From positions 513,501 to 577,500 of the forward strand of contig NZ_RCIO01000002.1 in NCBI RefSeq assembly GCF_004000235.1: 64,000 bases of DNA, given 5' to 3'. Source of the DNA: Mesorhizobium sp. Z1-4 (GTDB taxonomy: Bacteria; Pseudomonadota; Alphaproteobacteria; Rhizobiales; Rhizobiaceae). The notes beneath the pieces are model-generated. The model was not told the DNA's origin. It did no database searches and was given only the letters and a program-made list of their open reading frames with translations. Shown here piece by piece: positions 24,458 to 33,525 of this stretch; the stretch's first letter is position 1; each line of letters opens with the position of its first letter. Made by a program: the position numbers and the translations under genes.

Positions 24458-26836
24458 ATGCGTTTCATGTTTTCATTTCTCCACCGACTGACAATTGCCG
24501 GCGCGGCGTGCCTGTCGCTGACGGCCACAAACGCGCCGGCTGCGGAACGCGCCATGATCGTGCTCGATGCGTCGGGCTCCATGTGGGGTCAGATCGAGGG
24601 AGAAGCGAAAATCGGTATCGCGCGGCGTGTATTGGCCGATGTGCTTGGCACGCTGCCCGGCGATCTGGAGCTCGGCCTGATGGCCTACGGGCACCGTCAG
24701 AAAGGCCAATGTTCGGACATCGAAACGCTGGTCGCGCCGTCGCAGGGAACGACCGGCGCGATTTCAGATGCTGCGAACGGGCTGTCGCCGCTCGGCAAGA
24801 CGCCGCTCACGGCATCGGTGCGCCGCGCGGCCGACGAGCTCAAGTTTGAAGAAGACAAGGCGACCGTGGTGCTGATCACCGACGGTGTCGAGACCTGCGA
24901 GGCCGACCCGTGCGCGCTTGGGCGCGAACTCGAGAAGCTCGGTGTCGACTTCACCGCGCATGTTGTGGGGTTCGGTCTCTCGGCGGATGAAGGACGCCAG
25001 GTCGCCTGTCTCGCCGAAGAAACGGGCGGGCTGTACCTTCCGGCCGACAATGCGGATGCGCTGACTGAGGCATTGACCACGCCGTTTACCGAAATCGCCG
25101 AGGCGGCTGCGCCCGAACCCGAGCCTGAGCCGGTCGAGCGGCCGGAAGCCGTGCTCGATGCGCCGGACACCGTCGAAATCGGTCGTACCTTTACTATTGG
25201 CTGGCAAGGTCCGGGCGAGAGGCGTGACGTGATCGAAATGCATGACCCGGAGGCTCGACAAGGCGAGGGCCTGCGGGTCGGCGCGAAGCGGGTCGTCAAT
25301 GGCGACCTCGATGCGCGCACGGTCGATCTTATCGCACCGGTGCGGCCCGGTAGTTATGAGTTGCGGTATATGTGGCAGGGCGACCGCAAGGCAGCGTTGA
25401 CTACCCGCGCGATCGAGGTGATCGAGGCCCCTGTGTCGCTCGATGCACCTGCCAACGTCGCGATAGGCAGAACCTTTACCGTCGATTGGGTTGGGCCCGG
25501 GGCGCGGCGCGACACGATCCGCATTTTCGATGCCACGGCGCGCCAGGGCGATGGCAAGGTGTTGCGTGAGAAGCGGCTGGTGAACGACGACTTCGACAAC
25601 CGGAAACTCTCGCTTCAGGCGCCGGCCGAACCCGGCTTCTACGAGCTGCAATATTACAGCGGCGACGGGCGCGAGGTGCTGGCAGCCCGTCAGATCGAAG
25701 TGCTTGAGGCGCCGGTGTCGCTGGACGCGCCGGACGAGGTCGCCATGGGTCGCTCGTTCGAAATCGGCTGGCAGGGGCCCGGTGCGCGGCGCGATGCCGT
25801 CGAGTTGTTCGACGAGACCGCCGATGCCGGCCGCGGCAAGGTCGTTTCGTCGGTCCGCATCGTGAACGGCGATATGGATGCGCAGACCGTTCGTCTGAAT
25901 GCGCCGACCCAACCCGGCGATTATCTGCTGCGGTATTACAACGGCGACAATCGTGCGGTGCTGGCCACGCGGCCAGTTACCGTTGTCGAGCTGCCGGTAT
26001 CCCTTGAAGCACCGGACGAGGTTGGCATCGGCACTTCGTTCGACGTCAGTTGGGAGGGACCAGGCGCGCGGCGCGATGCGATCGAACTCTACGATCCGGA
26101 AGCGGATGCCGGGCGCGGCAAGGTGCTCTATTCCAAACGCATCGTGAATGGCGACATGGATGCACAGACCGTGGCGCTGATTGCACCGACTGAAACAGGC
26201 GAATACCAGCTCCGCTATTTCAATGGCGACAGCCGGGCGGTGCTCGCAACCCGGCCAGTGACGGTCGTTGGCGTTGATGTTTCGCTTGAGGCACCGGACA
26301 CGACCAAAATCGGCTTCACGGTGAAGGTGAAGTGGCAGGGTCCGGGCGCGCGGCGCGACCAGATCGAGTTGTTCGATCCTGAAGCCCAGGGCGGCCGCGG
26401 CAAGGTCCTGTTCTCCACGCGGATCGTCAACGGCGACATGGATACGCAAGAAGTCGACCTGCTGGTTCCTGCCCTGCCAGGCGATTATCTGATCCGCTAT
26501 TTCAATGGCGATAGCCGCGACGTGCTGGCAACGCGGCCGATCGCGGTGGAGGCTGTGCCGGTTTCGCTCGATGCTCCGTCGACGGTCCCGGGCGGCGAAT
26601 ATTTCGATGCGAGCTGGGTTGGTCCCGGCGCTTACCGGGATCAGGTTGAGATCTTCGACCCAGCCGCGAATGGCGGACGCGGGAAGGTGCTGGCCTCGTC
26701 GCGGCTGGTCAATGGCAGCTATGACGAAAAGCGCGTGCGCATCAAAGCACCGACGGAAGCCGGAGATTTCCTGCTGCGCTACTTCAATGCGGACAGCAGG
26801 GTCGTGCTTTTTGAAACCGGGATCGGTGTCGAATGA
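24458..26836 (+). CDS. Exported VWA-domain protein with six tandem 94-residue repeats
   Basis: This 792-residue protein begins with a signal peptide ending near residue 29, so it is exported to the periplasm or beyond. A von Willebrand factor A domain follows (about 31-200) with the metal-ion site DASGSMW at 37-43 and ITDGVETC further on. After a short proline/glutamate linker the rest is six tandem repeats of about 94 residues (231 onwards), each with a GPGARRD-like turn, a NGDMD-like turn and an RYFNGDSR-like strand, probably Ig-like beta-sandwiches. No C-terminal anchor or sorting motif is seen. The ligand is unknown; the layout suggests an adhesion or scaffold protein. It is monocistronic with its own promoter. 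Confidence 0.85.
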   Translation: MRFMFSFLHRLTIAGAACLSLTATNAPAAERAMIVLDASGSMWGQIEGEAKIGIARRVLADVLGTLPGDLELGLMAYGHRQKGQCSDIETLVAPSQGTTGAISDAANGLSPLGKTPLTASVRRAADELKFEEDKATVVLITDGVETCEADPCALGRELEKLGVDFTAHVVGFGLSADEGRQVACLAEETGGLYLPADNADALTEALTTPFTEIAEAAAPEPEPEPVERPEAVLDAPDTVEIGRTFTIGWQGPGERRDVIEMHDPEARQGEGLRVGAKRVVNGDLDARTVDLIAPVRPGSYELRYMWQGDRKAALTTRAIEVIEAPVSLDAPANVAIGRTFTVDWVGPGARRDTIRIFDATARQGDGKVLREKRLVNDDFDNRKLSLQAPAEPGFYELQYYSGDGREVLAARQIEVLEAPVSLDAPDEVAMGRSFEIGWQGPGARRDAVELFDETADAGRGKVVSSVRIVNGDMDAQTVRLNAPTQPGDYLLRYYNGDNRAVLATRPVTVVELPVSLEAPDEVGIGTSFDVSWEGPGARRDAIELYDPEADAGRGKVLYSKRIVNGDMDAQTVALIAPTETGEYQLRYFNGDSRAVLATRPVTVVGVDVSLEAPDTTKIGFTVKVKWQGPGARRDQIELFDPEAQGGRGKVLFSTRIVNGDMDTQEVDLLVPALPGDYLIRYFNGDSRDVLATRPIAVEAVPVSLDAPSTVPGGEYFDASWVGPGAYRDQVEIFDPAANGGRGKVLASSRLVNGSYDEKRVRIKAPTEAGDFLLRYFNADSRVVLFETGIGVE
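25148..26836 (+). repeat. Six tandem coding repeats of about 282 bp
   Basis: Repeat units start at residues 231, 326, 420, 514, 608 and 702 of the VWA protein. Units 2 to 5 are exactly 94 residues, the last is 91. Shared landmarks are VSL(D/E)AP at the start, GPGARRD, RGKV, (I/L)VNGDMD, APxxPGxYxLRY and VLATRP at the end. Units 3, 4 and 5 are most alike, which suggests recent internal duplication. Confidence 0.85.
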
Positions 26837-26956
26837 CGCGCAGCCGGCCGCCGGCGGGCCAAAACCGGCTCGCCGCGACACTGTCTGCGGCGATGTGCCA
26901 TTGCTCACGCCGTTGCTTTTCGCTATCAGCGCGGCAGGACAACACCCTGGGGGTAG

Positions 26957-27187
26957 ATGATGGCTGACAATACGCCTACCGGCCCGGTCGAGACCGGTGC
27001 AGCAATGGATTATGCGGAACACGAAAAGACGTTCTCTCTTTTCGTCGGGATGACGAAATACGGCACGCTGGCCTGCGTTGCCCTGATGGTTGCGATGGCT
27101 TTCGGGTTTTTCACCAGCGCCGGCTTTTTCTCCGCGCTCGTTCTGTTCATTCTGATCAACGCGGTTGGCGCCTACCTCCTGCGCTAG
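26957..27187 (+). CDS. aa3-type cytochrome c oxidase subunit IV
   Basis: This 76-residue protein is the small single- or two-helix subunit found in alphaproteobacterial aa3 oxidases (PF07835). The soluble N-terminus carries the typical MDYAEHEKTFSLFVGMTKYG segment, followed by a hydrophobic region (about 36-76) that spans the inner membrane. It is not near other cox genes; in related genomes it is often found just upstream of pntAA, as here. The start may be the first or second of two consecutive ATG codons. Confidence 0.85.
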   Translation: MMADNTPTGPVETGAAMDYAEHEKTFSLFVGMTKYGTLACVALMVAMAFGFFTSAGFFSALVLFILINAVGAYLLR

Positions 27188-27232
27188 GCGCTACCAATTC
27201 CTTGACAGCAGCCAACCATGAAAGGCTCTGAC

Positions 27233-28498
27233 GTGGGCCAAACGATTTTCGTTCCGCGCGAAAGCGATACGACGGAGCCGCGGGTCGCGGCCTCTCCCGA
27301 GACCGTCAAGCGATATGCCGGATTTGGGTTCGACGTTGTTGTCGAGGCCGGGGCAGGCGCCGCATCGCGGATAACCGACGACGAATTCGTCCAGGCAGGT
27401 GCGAAGATCGGCAAGGCTGCCGACGCCGGCAAGGCCGATATCGTGCTCAAGGTGCGGCGGCCAAACGCGGCGGAGCTGAAGACTTACAAAAAAGGCGCGG
27501 CGGTTTTCGCCACCATGGACCCCTACGGCAATGAGGGCGAAGTCGCGGCGATGGGCAAAGCCGGCATCTCGGCATTCGCCATGGAGTTCATGCCGCGCAT
27601 CACGCGGGCTCAGTCGATGGACGTGCTGTCATCGCAGGCGAACCTCGCAGGCTATCAGGCGGTGATTGACGCGGCCGAGACTTATGACCGGGCGATGCCG
27701 ATGATGATGACCGCCGCCGGCACCGTGCCGGCTGCGAAGGTGTTTGTCATGGGTGCTGGTGTCGCCGGCCTGCAGGCGATCGCCACCGCGCGCCGCCTGG
27801 GCGCTGTGGTTACCGCCACCGATGTGCGCGCGGCTGCCGGCGAGCAGGTCGCTTCGCTCGGCGCCAAGTTCATCATGACCGATGCGCTCAAAGACGCATC
27901 GGGCGAAGGCGGTTATGCCCGCGAGCTTACCGAAGCGGAGAAGAAGGCGCAGGCGGAGCTGGTCGCGAGCCACATCGCCAAGCAGGATATCGTCATTACG
28001 ACCGCGCTGATCCCAGGCCGGCCGGCGCCGAAGCTCGTGTCAGCCGACATGGTGAAGTCGATGCGGCCAGGCTCGGTTATCGTCGACCTCGCAGTAGAGC
28101 GCGGCGGCAATGTCGAAGGTGCCAAGGCTGGCGAAACCGTCACCACGGCAAACGGCGTCAAGATCATCGGCCATCTCAATGTGGCGGGCCGCGTCGCCGC
28201 TTCCGCGTCGCTGCTCTACGCCAAGAACCTCTATGCTTTCCTTGAGACCATGGTCGACAAGGAGAAGAAGAGCTTCGCCATCGATCCGGAAGAAGAACTG
28301 GCGAAAGCGACGCTGCTGACCCACGGCGGCCAGGTTGTTCACGCCAACTTCAAAGCCGCTGCGAAACCAGCGGCGAAGCCCGCAGCGCGGAAGGCGGCGC
28401 CGAAGCCTGCTGCGGCGAAGACAGATAAAGATGCCGGAGCCAAGCCCGTACGCAAGGCGCCGGCGCGCAAGCCGGCAGCGAAGGGAGGAAAAAGCTGA
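27233..28498 (+). CDS. pntAA: NAD(P) transhydrogenase subunit alpha part 1 (NAD-binding)
   Basis: This 421-residue soluble domain I of proton-translocating transhydrogenase binds NAD(H) and passes hydride to the NADP(H) domain. The N-terminus matches [23 protein letters not shown], and the nucleotide-binding motif is [21 protein letters not shown] with [10 protein letters not shown] after it. GTG at 27233 was chosen because AAAGG lies seven bases upstream and family proteins start MGQxIFVPRE; an ATG at 27218 has no ribosome binding site. Residues 374-421 form a lysine/alanine/proline-rich tail that is not part of the catalytic fold. It shares one base with pntAB. Confidence 0.94.
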   Translation: MGQTIFVPRESDTTEPRVAASPETVKRYAGFGFDVVVEAGAGAASRITDDEFVQAGAKIGKAADAGKADIVLKVRRPNAAELKTYKKGAAVFATMDPYGNEGEVAAMGKAGISAFAMEFMPRITRAQSMDVLSSQANLAGYQAVIDAAETYDRAMPMMMTAAGTVPAAKVFVMGAGVAGLQAIATARRLGAVVTATDVRAAAGEQVASLGAKFIMTDALKDASGEGGYARELTEAEKKAQAELVASHIAKQDIVITTALIPGRPAPKLVSADMVKSMRPGSVIVDLAVERGGNVEGAKAGETVTTANGVKIIGHLNVAGRVAASASLLYAKNLYAFLETMVDKEKKSFAIDPEEELAKATLLTHGGQVVHANFKAAAKPAAKPAARKAAPKPAAAKTDKDAGAKPVRKAPARKPAAKGGKS

Positions 28499-28917
28499 TG
28501 GAAAAATCCGCCCTCGAACAGGCGCTTGACCAGCTTGACGCTGCGGTGGGCGCGGCCCGCGAGGCGCTGGCCGGTTCTGAGCCGATCGCCGACGCCGCGG
28601 GTGCTGCGGCACATGCCGCCAGCGGCGGTGCGGTCGATCCTTTCATCTTCCGCTTCGCGATCTTCGTGCTGGCGATCTTCGTTGGCTATTACGTCGTCTG
28701 GTCGGTGACGCCGGCGCTGCACACGCCGCTGATGTCGGTCACGAATGCGATCTCTTCGGTCATCGTTGTTGGCGCGCTTTTGGCGGTTGGTATCTCCGCG
28801 TCCGGCTTGGCGACCGGCTTCGGCTTCATTGCCCTGGTGCTGGCCTCGGTGAATATTTTCGGCGGGTTTCTCGTCACTCAACGCATGCTCGCCATGTACA
28901 AGAAAAAAGATAAGTGA
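28498..28917 (+). CDS. pntAB: NAD(P) transhydrogenase subunit alpha part 2 (membrane)
   Basis: This 139-residue protein is the membrane part of the split alpha subunit. A soluble helical N-terminus (about 1-50) is followed by about four transmembrane helices that form part of the proton channel with PntB, including [28 protein letters not shown], a well conserved stretch. A strong GGGAGGAAAA ribosome binding site lies inside the end of pntAA. The separation of pntAA and pntAB is the usual alphaproteobacterial form. Confidence 0.94.
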   Translation: MEKSALEQALDQLDAAVGAAREALAGSEPIADAAGAAAHAASGGAVDPFIFRFAIFVLAIFVGYYVVWSVTPALHTPLMSVTNAISSVIVVGALLAVGISASGLATGFGFIALVLASVNIFGGFLVTQRMLAMYKKKDK

Positions 28918-28926
28918 GGCTGACCG

Positions 28927-30324
28927 GTGTCGCAGAATCTCGCAGCCTTTCTTTATCTCGTTTCCGGTGTCCTCTTTATTCTGGCGCTGAGGGGGCTTTC
29001 GCACCCGACGACCAGCCGGCAGGGCAATCTCTACGGCATGATCGGCATGGCGATTGCGATCGTCACGACACTTGTGCTTGCGCGCCCGACATTCGGCGGG
29101 CTGGTGATGATCGTTGCCGGCCTGACCATCGGCGGCGGCGTCGGCGCGGTGATCGCGCGGCGCATCGCCATGACGGCCATGCCGCAGCTTGTCGCCGCGT
29201 TCCACAGCCTCGTCGGTCTTGCCGCGGTGATGGTTGCGGCCGCGGCGATGTATGCGCCCGAAAGCTTCGGCATCGGCACTGTCGATGACATCCATACGCA
29301 GGCGCTGATCGAGATGAGCCTGGGTGTCGCCATTGGCGCGATCACCTTCACCGGCTCGATCATCGCCTTCCTCAAACTCAACGGCAACATGTCGGGCAAG
29401 CCGATTATCCTGCCCGCGCGCCATCTGGTGAATGCCGGGCTTGCGATCGCACTTGTCGTCCTGGTTGTGCTGCTGGTGACCACTGAAAGCACGACGATCT
29501 TCTGGCTGATCGTGGCGGCTTCGCTGCTGCTTGGCGTTTTGATCATCATCCCGATCGGCGGCGCCGACATGCCGGTCGTCGTGTCGATGCTCAATTCCTA
29601 TTCCGGCTGGGCGGCAGCCGGTATCGGCTTCACGCTCGGAAATCTGGCGCTGATCGTGACCGGCGCGCTGGTCGGTTCGTCAGGTGCGATCCTGTCCTAC
29701 ATCATGTGCAAGGGCATGAACCGCTCCTTCATCTCGGTGATCCTGGGCGGATTTGGCGGCGAGACCGCGGCTGCCGGGGATGACGGCATCGAGCGGACTG
29801 TCAAGCAGGGTTCGGCGGACGACGCGGCATATCTGATGGCGAATGCGCAGAAGGTGATCATCGTGCCGGGTTACGGCATGGCTGTGGCCCAGGCGCAGCA
29901 CGCGCTGCGCGAGATGGCCGACAAGCTCAAGGCAGCGGGCGTCGAGGTCAAATACGCGATCCACCCGGTCGCGGGCCGTATGCCGGGCCACATGAACGTG
30001 CTTCTGGCCGAAGCCAACGTACCCTACGACGAGGTGTTCGAACTCGAAGACATCAACTCGGAGTTTGCTCAGGCCGATGTCGCTTACGTGATCGGCGCAA
30101 ACGACGTGACCAACCCGTCGGCGCGCGACGACAAGTCCTCGCCGATCTACGGCATGCCGATCCTCGACGTGGACAAGGCGCGCACCTGTCTGTTCGTCAA
30201 GCGCTCACTCGGCTCCGGCTATGCCGGCATCGACAACACGCTGTTCTACAAGGACGGCACGATGATGCTTCTGGGCGATGCCAAGAAGATGACCGAAGAG
30301 ATCGTCAAGGCGATGGATCACTAA
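28927..30324 (+). CDS. pntB: NAD(P) transhydrogenase subunit beta
   Basis: This 465-residue subunit couples proton movement to NADPH formation. The N-terminal part (about 1-270) holds eight or nine membrane helices, with PVVVSMLNSYSGWAAAGIGFTLGN as a conserved segment. The C-terminal NADP-binding domain III has VIIVPGYGMAVAQAQHALREM, HPVAGRMPGHMNVLLAEANVPYD and the GANDVTNP loop. The start is GTG with GAGG upstream. It is the last gene of the operon and is followed by a strong terminator. Confidence 0.96.
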   Translation: MSQNLAAFLYLVSGVLFILALRGLSHPTTSRQGNLYGMIGMAIAIVTTLVLARPTFGGLVMIVAGLTIGGGVGAVIARRIAMTAMPQLVAAFHSLVGLAAVMVAAAAMYAPESFGIGTVDDIHTQALIEMSLGVAIGAITFTGSIIAFLKLNGNMSGKPIILPARHLVNAGLAIALVVLVVLLVTTESTTIFWLIVAASLLLGVLIIIPIGGADMPVVVSMLNSYSGWAAAGIGFTLGNLALIVTGALVGSSGAILSYIMCKGMNRSFISVILGGFGGETAAAGDDGIERTVKQGSADDAAYLMANAQKVIIVPGYGMAVAQAQHALREMADKLKAAGVEVKYAIHPVAGRMPGHMNVLLAEANVPYDEVFELEDINSEFAQADVAYVIGANDVTNPSARDDKSSPIYGMPILDVDKARTCLFVKRSLGSGYAGIDNTLFYKDGTMMLLGDAKKMTEEIVKAMDH

Positions 30325-30347
30325 GCCAACCCGCATCGCTTCCGAAA

Positions 30348-30373
30348 AGCCCGGCCTCGCGCCGGGCTTTTTC
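30348..30373 (+). terminator. Rho-independent terminator after pntB
   Basis: Perfect eight-base-pair stem AGCCCGGC / GCCGGGCT, five-base loop, then TTTTTC. It ends the pnt operon 24 bases after the pntB stop. Confidence 0.9.
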
Positions 30374-30496
30374 GTTTCGACAGGCCGGACTTGCCAGCAG
30401 CGCGATATTACGAAACCCTCTGCGTTGTCGGTGCGCCGAGTTGCGCCGGAGAGGGGGAACGATGCCGCCGAAATCGAGCCGCAGGCCGGCTGCAGG

Positions 30497-31909
30497 ATGA
30501 CCGGTGCCGTCACGCTGCCAGTATGGATCGTGGCGCTGCTCGTGCTTTTTGCCGCGATCGGCATTGTCGACCGGGTGTTCGCGCCCTCGGTTCGCTGGTT
30601 TTTTCGCCGGCGGGTCAACCAGGCGATCGATGAGCTCAACCAGCGGCTCGATATGCGCATACGGCCATTCCGCCTCACACGGCGGCAAACGCTGGTGGAC
30701 CGGCTGGTGCACGATCCTGCAGTCATGCAGGCGGTGGAGACCGAGGCAACCGAAAGCGGCACACCGCGCGCCGTCGTCATGCAGCGTGCGGAGCGCTACG
30801 CGCGGGAAATCGTACCCTCGCTTTCGCTCACGACCTATTTCGGTTTCGGCATCCGTGCCGCGCGCTGGCTTTCGGAGTTCGTCTACCGTGTACGGCTTGG
30901 TTATGTGGACGATGAGGCGCTGAAGGAGATCGACCCCGAAGCCTCGGTTGTGTTTGTGATGAACCATCGTTCCAACATGGACTATGTGCTCGTCACCTAT
31001 CTCGCTTCAAGCCGGGCTTCGCTTTCCTACGCGGTGGGCGAGTGGGCGCGGGTGTGGCTGCTGCAAAGCCTGATCCGCTCGATGGGCGCCTATTTCATCC
31101 GGCGCGATTCCGGCGATGCACTCTACCGCAAGGTGCTCGGCCGCTACGTCGCTATGTCCACGCAGGAAGGCGTGACCCAGGCGGTGTTTCCAGAAGGCGG
31201 GCTGACCCATGACGGACTGATGCGCGAGCCGCGCCTGGGCCTTTTGAGCTACATGGTTGCCGGGTTCGACCCGCGCAAATCGCGAGATATCGTGTTTGTG
31301 CCGGTCGGGCTCAATTATGACCGGGTGATCGAGGATCGCATTCTCACCGCGAGGGCCGAGCGGGACGCGACCGGCCGAGACTATCGCGTGCGTGCATCCA
31401 CGCTGCTGAGCTTCATCGGCAACCTCATCAAGCTGCGTATTCAGGGTCGGCTTTACCGCTTCGGTTATGCTTGCGTGAGCTTCGGCAAGCCGATTTCGCT
31501 GTCGGCCTGGCGCAAGAAGTCCAAGGTCGATTTCACCACGCAAGACCGCGAGCGTCTTTTCGGCGGTGTGCAGCGGCTTGCAGAAGACCTTGTCGAGTCG
31601 ATCGGGGCAATCGTTCCCGCCTTGCCCGTTGCTCTGGCGTCTCATGTCTTCTTGCGCGAGAAGGACAGATGGATCGGCGAGTTGGAGCTGAAATCGGAGA
31701 TATTCGCGTTGATCGAGACGCTGGAGGCAAAGGGTGCACATGTGCACATACCTCGCGCCGACCGCGACTATGCCGTGAGCACGGGGCTCAGAATGCTGAC
31801 ATTGCGCCATATGGTCGACGTCAATGAAGACGGCCTTTACCGCGCCAATTCCGGCGAGAAACTGCTGCTCGGCTACTACGCCAATTCCATCGCGCACCTT
31901 GCCGGCTAG
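30497..31909 (+). CDS. Glycerolphosphate/lysophosphatidate acyltransferase family protein
   Basis: This 470-residue protein carries the PlsC/PlsB acyltransferase fold that moves acyl chains onto glycerolipids at the inner membrane. An N-terminal membrane helix (about 7-28) is followed by the catalytic NHRSNMD motif at 156-162 (the HxxxxD pair) and the substrate motif FPEGG at 231-235. It is much longer than PlsC (about 250) and shorter than E. coli PlsB (about 800), with an uncharacterised C-terminal region of about 170 residues. The ATG at 30497 was chosen because it opens directly into the membrane helix; the open frame upstream has only a TTG. The gene is probably monocistronic. Exact acyl acceptor unknown. 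Confidence 0.82.
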   Translation: MTGAVTLPVWIVALLVLFAAIGIVDRVFAPSVRWFFRRRVNQAIDELNQRLDMRIRPFRLTRRQTLVDRLVHDPAVMQAVETEATESGTPRAVVMQRAERYAREIVPSLSLTTYFGFGIRAARWLSEFVYRVRLGYVDDEALKEIDPEASVVFVMNHRSNMDYVLVTYLASSRASLSYAVGEWARVWLLQSLIRSMGAYFIRRDSGDALYRKVLGRYVAMSTQEGVTQAVFPEGGLTHDGLMREPRLGLLSYMVAGFDPRKSRDIVFVPVGLNYDRVIEDRILTARAERDATGRDYRVRASTLLSFIGNLIKLRIQGRLYRFGYACVSFGKPISLSAWRKKSKVDFTTQDRERLFGGVQRLAEDLVESIGAIVPALPVALASHVFLREKDRWIGELELKSEIFALIETLEAKGAHVHIPRADRDYAVSTGLRMLTLRHMVDVNEDGLYRANSGEKLLLGYYANSIAHLAG

Positions 31910-31988
31910 GCTTACGCGATCGCCCAATTGCCGTTGGGGAAGCTTAGGCTAGGCTGTCGGCTGTTCTCGAGCCGGGAGGAGATAGCTC

Positions 31989-33509
31989 GTGAAGGACGCA
32001 AAACCTGCCGTGAAGCGCCGCACACCCGCGCGCAAAACCACCGCGCGTGCCGGAAGGGCCTCCAGTGACAAAGGCGACCAGGACCGGCAAGGCGTCGAGC
32101 AGGCGGTTGTCATCATCCATGGCATGGGCGAGCAGCGGCCGATGGAAATGCTGCGGAGTTTTGTCCGCGCCGTGTGGAGCACGGATCTGGAACTCACGGA
32201 CCCATGGGGCGGAAAACGCACCACCGATCCCGATACCGGCCACCAGATCAACAGGAGCTGGATCGTTCCGGACCGGCGTACCGGCTCGCACGAATTGAGG
32301 CGCATCACCACGCCCCGCTCGAAAAAGGGCGCAGTGCACAAGGGGCTGCGTACGGATTTCTACGAACTCTACTGGGCCGACCTGATCCGCGAAACGCCGG
32401 CGAAGCGGCTGCTGAACTGGATACGGGGGCGGCTGTTCACGCGCTGGTCGGAAGTGCCAAAGGATGCCGTCGGCCTCTACATTCTCGCCTGGGTTGCGCT
32501 GCTGTTCGGCGTTGCGCCGGCGATCATTACCTGGGCAGTGGATATTTTCGCCGTCGAGGTAGCGTGGCTGCCCAAATGGGCGCTGACAGTGTGGGCTGGC
32601 ATCGTTTCTCTTGCGATGTCGAAATTCCTCATCCCCTATCTCGGCGATGTGGCGGACTATGTGCAGGCAACGCCCGATACCGTAAGCCGCCGGGCCGCGG
32701 TTCGCCAGCGCGGTTTCGAACTGCTCAAGAAGCTGAACAACGAATCCGGCTATGACCGGATCATTCTGGTAGGCCACAGTCTGGGGTCGGTCATCGGTTA
32801 TGATCTGCTTCAGATGCTGTGGGCGGATTATGGCCCGAACCACCGCAATCCGCGCAAGGACCCCGCGATCGGCGACGCGCTCGACGCCGTCGGAAAATAC
32901 GCTCTGCCGCTGGGCGAGGGTGGCACTGCGGGAACGCCGATAGAAAGCGCTGAAGATCGTGCTGCGTACCGCAAACTGCAATGGAACCTCTACAAACTGC
33001 TCCGCAGGCCATCCAAGGATGAGCCCAAAGTGCTTCCGTGGAAGTTCAGCGACTTCGTTTCGCTTGGCAGCCCTCTGACGCATGCGGAATTCCTGATCGC
33101 GCGCAGCGAGAAGGCCCTCGGACGTGCCGTGGAAGAGCGCCTGTTCGCCATGTGTCCGCCGATCTCCGACAAGGAGGAGCGGGCGACGATCGTCTACAAG
33201 ACCGACAATGTACGCCACGCGCACCACGCATCCGTCTTTGCGGCCACGCGCTGGACCAACATCTACGATCTGGGCAATACGTGGAGCACAGGCGACCCGT
33301 TCTCGGGCAAAGCCGGAGGGAATTTCGGTCCCGGCGTCAAAGACATACGGGTGAAGCTGGAATCGAAGTTCGCCGGGTTCCGCAGCCGGCTGTTCACCCA
33401 TACATTCTACTGGACCGATCTGGACAACAGCAAAGATGCGCCCCCGCATATCGTTGCCCTGCGGGAAGCCCTCGATCTGCAGCGTTCGCTGGAAACCCGA
33501 TCAAAGTAA
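31989..33509 (+). CDS. Putative membrane-associated alpha/beta hydrolase
   Basis: This 506-residue protein has serine-hydrolase landmarks: a VVIIHGMGEQR strand-loop (HGMG at 44-47) and the nucleophile elbow GHSLGS at 262-267 with serine 264. Two adjacent hydrophobic segments (about 157-180 and 190-210) are inserted between the first strand and the elbow and could anchor it in the membrane. The first 35 residues are rich in lysine, arginine and alanine. A likely catalytic histidine lies in the HTFYWTD segment near the C-terminus. GTG start with GGGAGGAG upstream. Substrate unknown; lipase or esterase activity is a guess. It converges on the TPR lipoprotein gene. Confidence 0.65.
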   Translation: MKDAKPAVKRRTPARKTTARAGRASSDKGDQDRQGVEQAVVIIHGMGEQRPMEMLRSFVRAVWSTDLELTDPWGGKRTTDPDTGHQINRSWIVPDRRTGSHELRRITTPRSKKGAVHKGLRTDFYELYWADLIRETPAKRLLNWIRGRLFTRWSEVPKDAVGLYILAWVALLFGVAPAIITWAVDIFAVEVAWLPKWALTVWAGIVSLAMSKFLIPYLGDVADYVQATPDTVSRRAAVRQRGFELLKKLNNESGYDRIILVGHSLGSVIGYDLLQMLWADYGPNHRNPRKDPAIGDALDAVGKYALPLGEGGTAGTPIESAEDRAAYRKLQWNLYKLLRRPSKDEPKVLPWKFSDFVSLGSPLTHAEFLIARSEKALGRAVEERLFAMCPPISDKEERATIVYKTDNVRHAHHASVFAATRWTNIYDLGNTWSTGDPFSGKAGGNFGPGVKDIRVKLESKFAGFRSRLFTHTFYWTDLDNSKDAPPHIVALREALDLQRSLETRSK

Positions 33510-33525
33510 CCCGGACGCCCGGGGA

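Noticed and set aside
23744-26836. Uma2 nuclease plus VWA protein as a defence or toxin pair
   Set aside because: The two genes are divergent with separate promoters, the VWA protein is exported, and no partner such as a methylase, ATPase or antitoxin is present.
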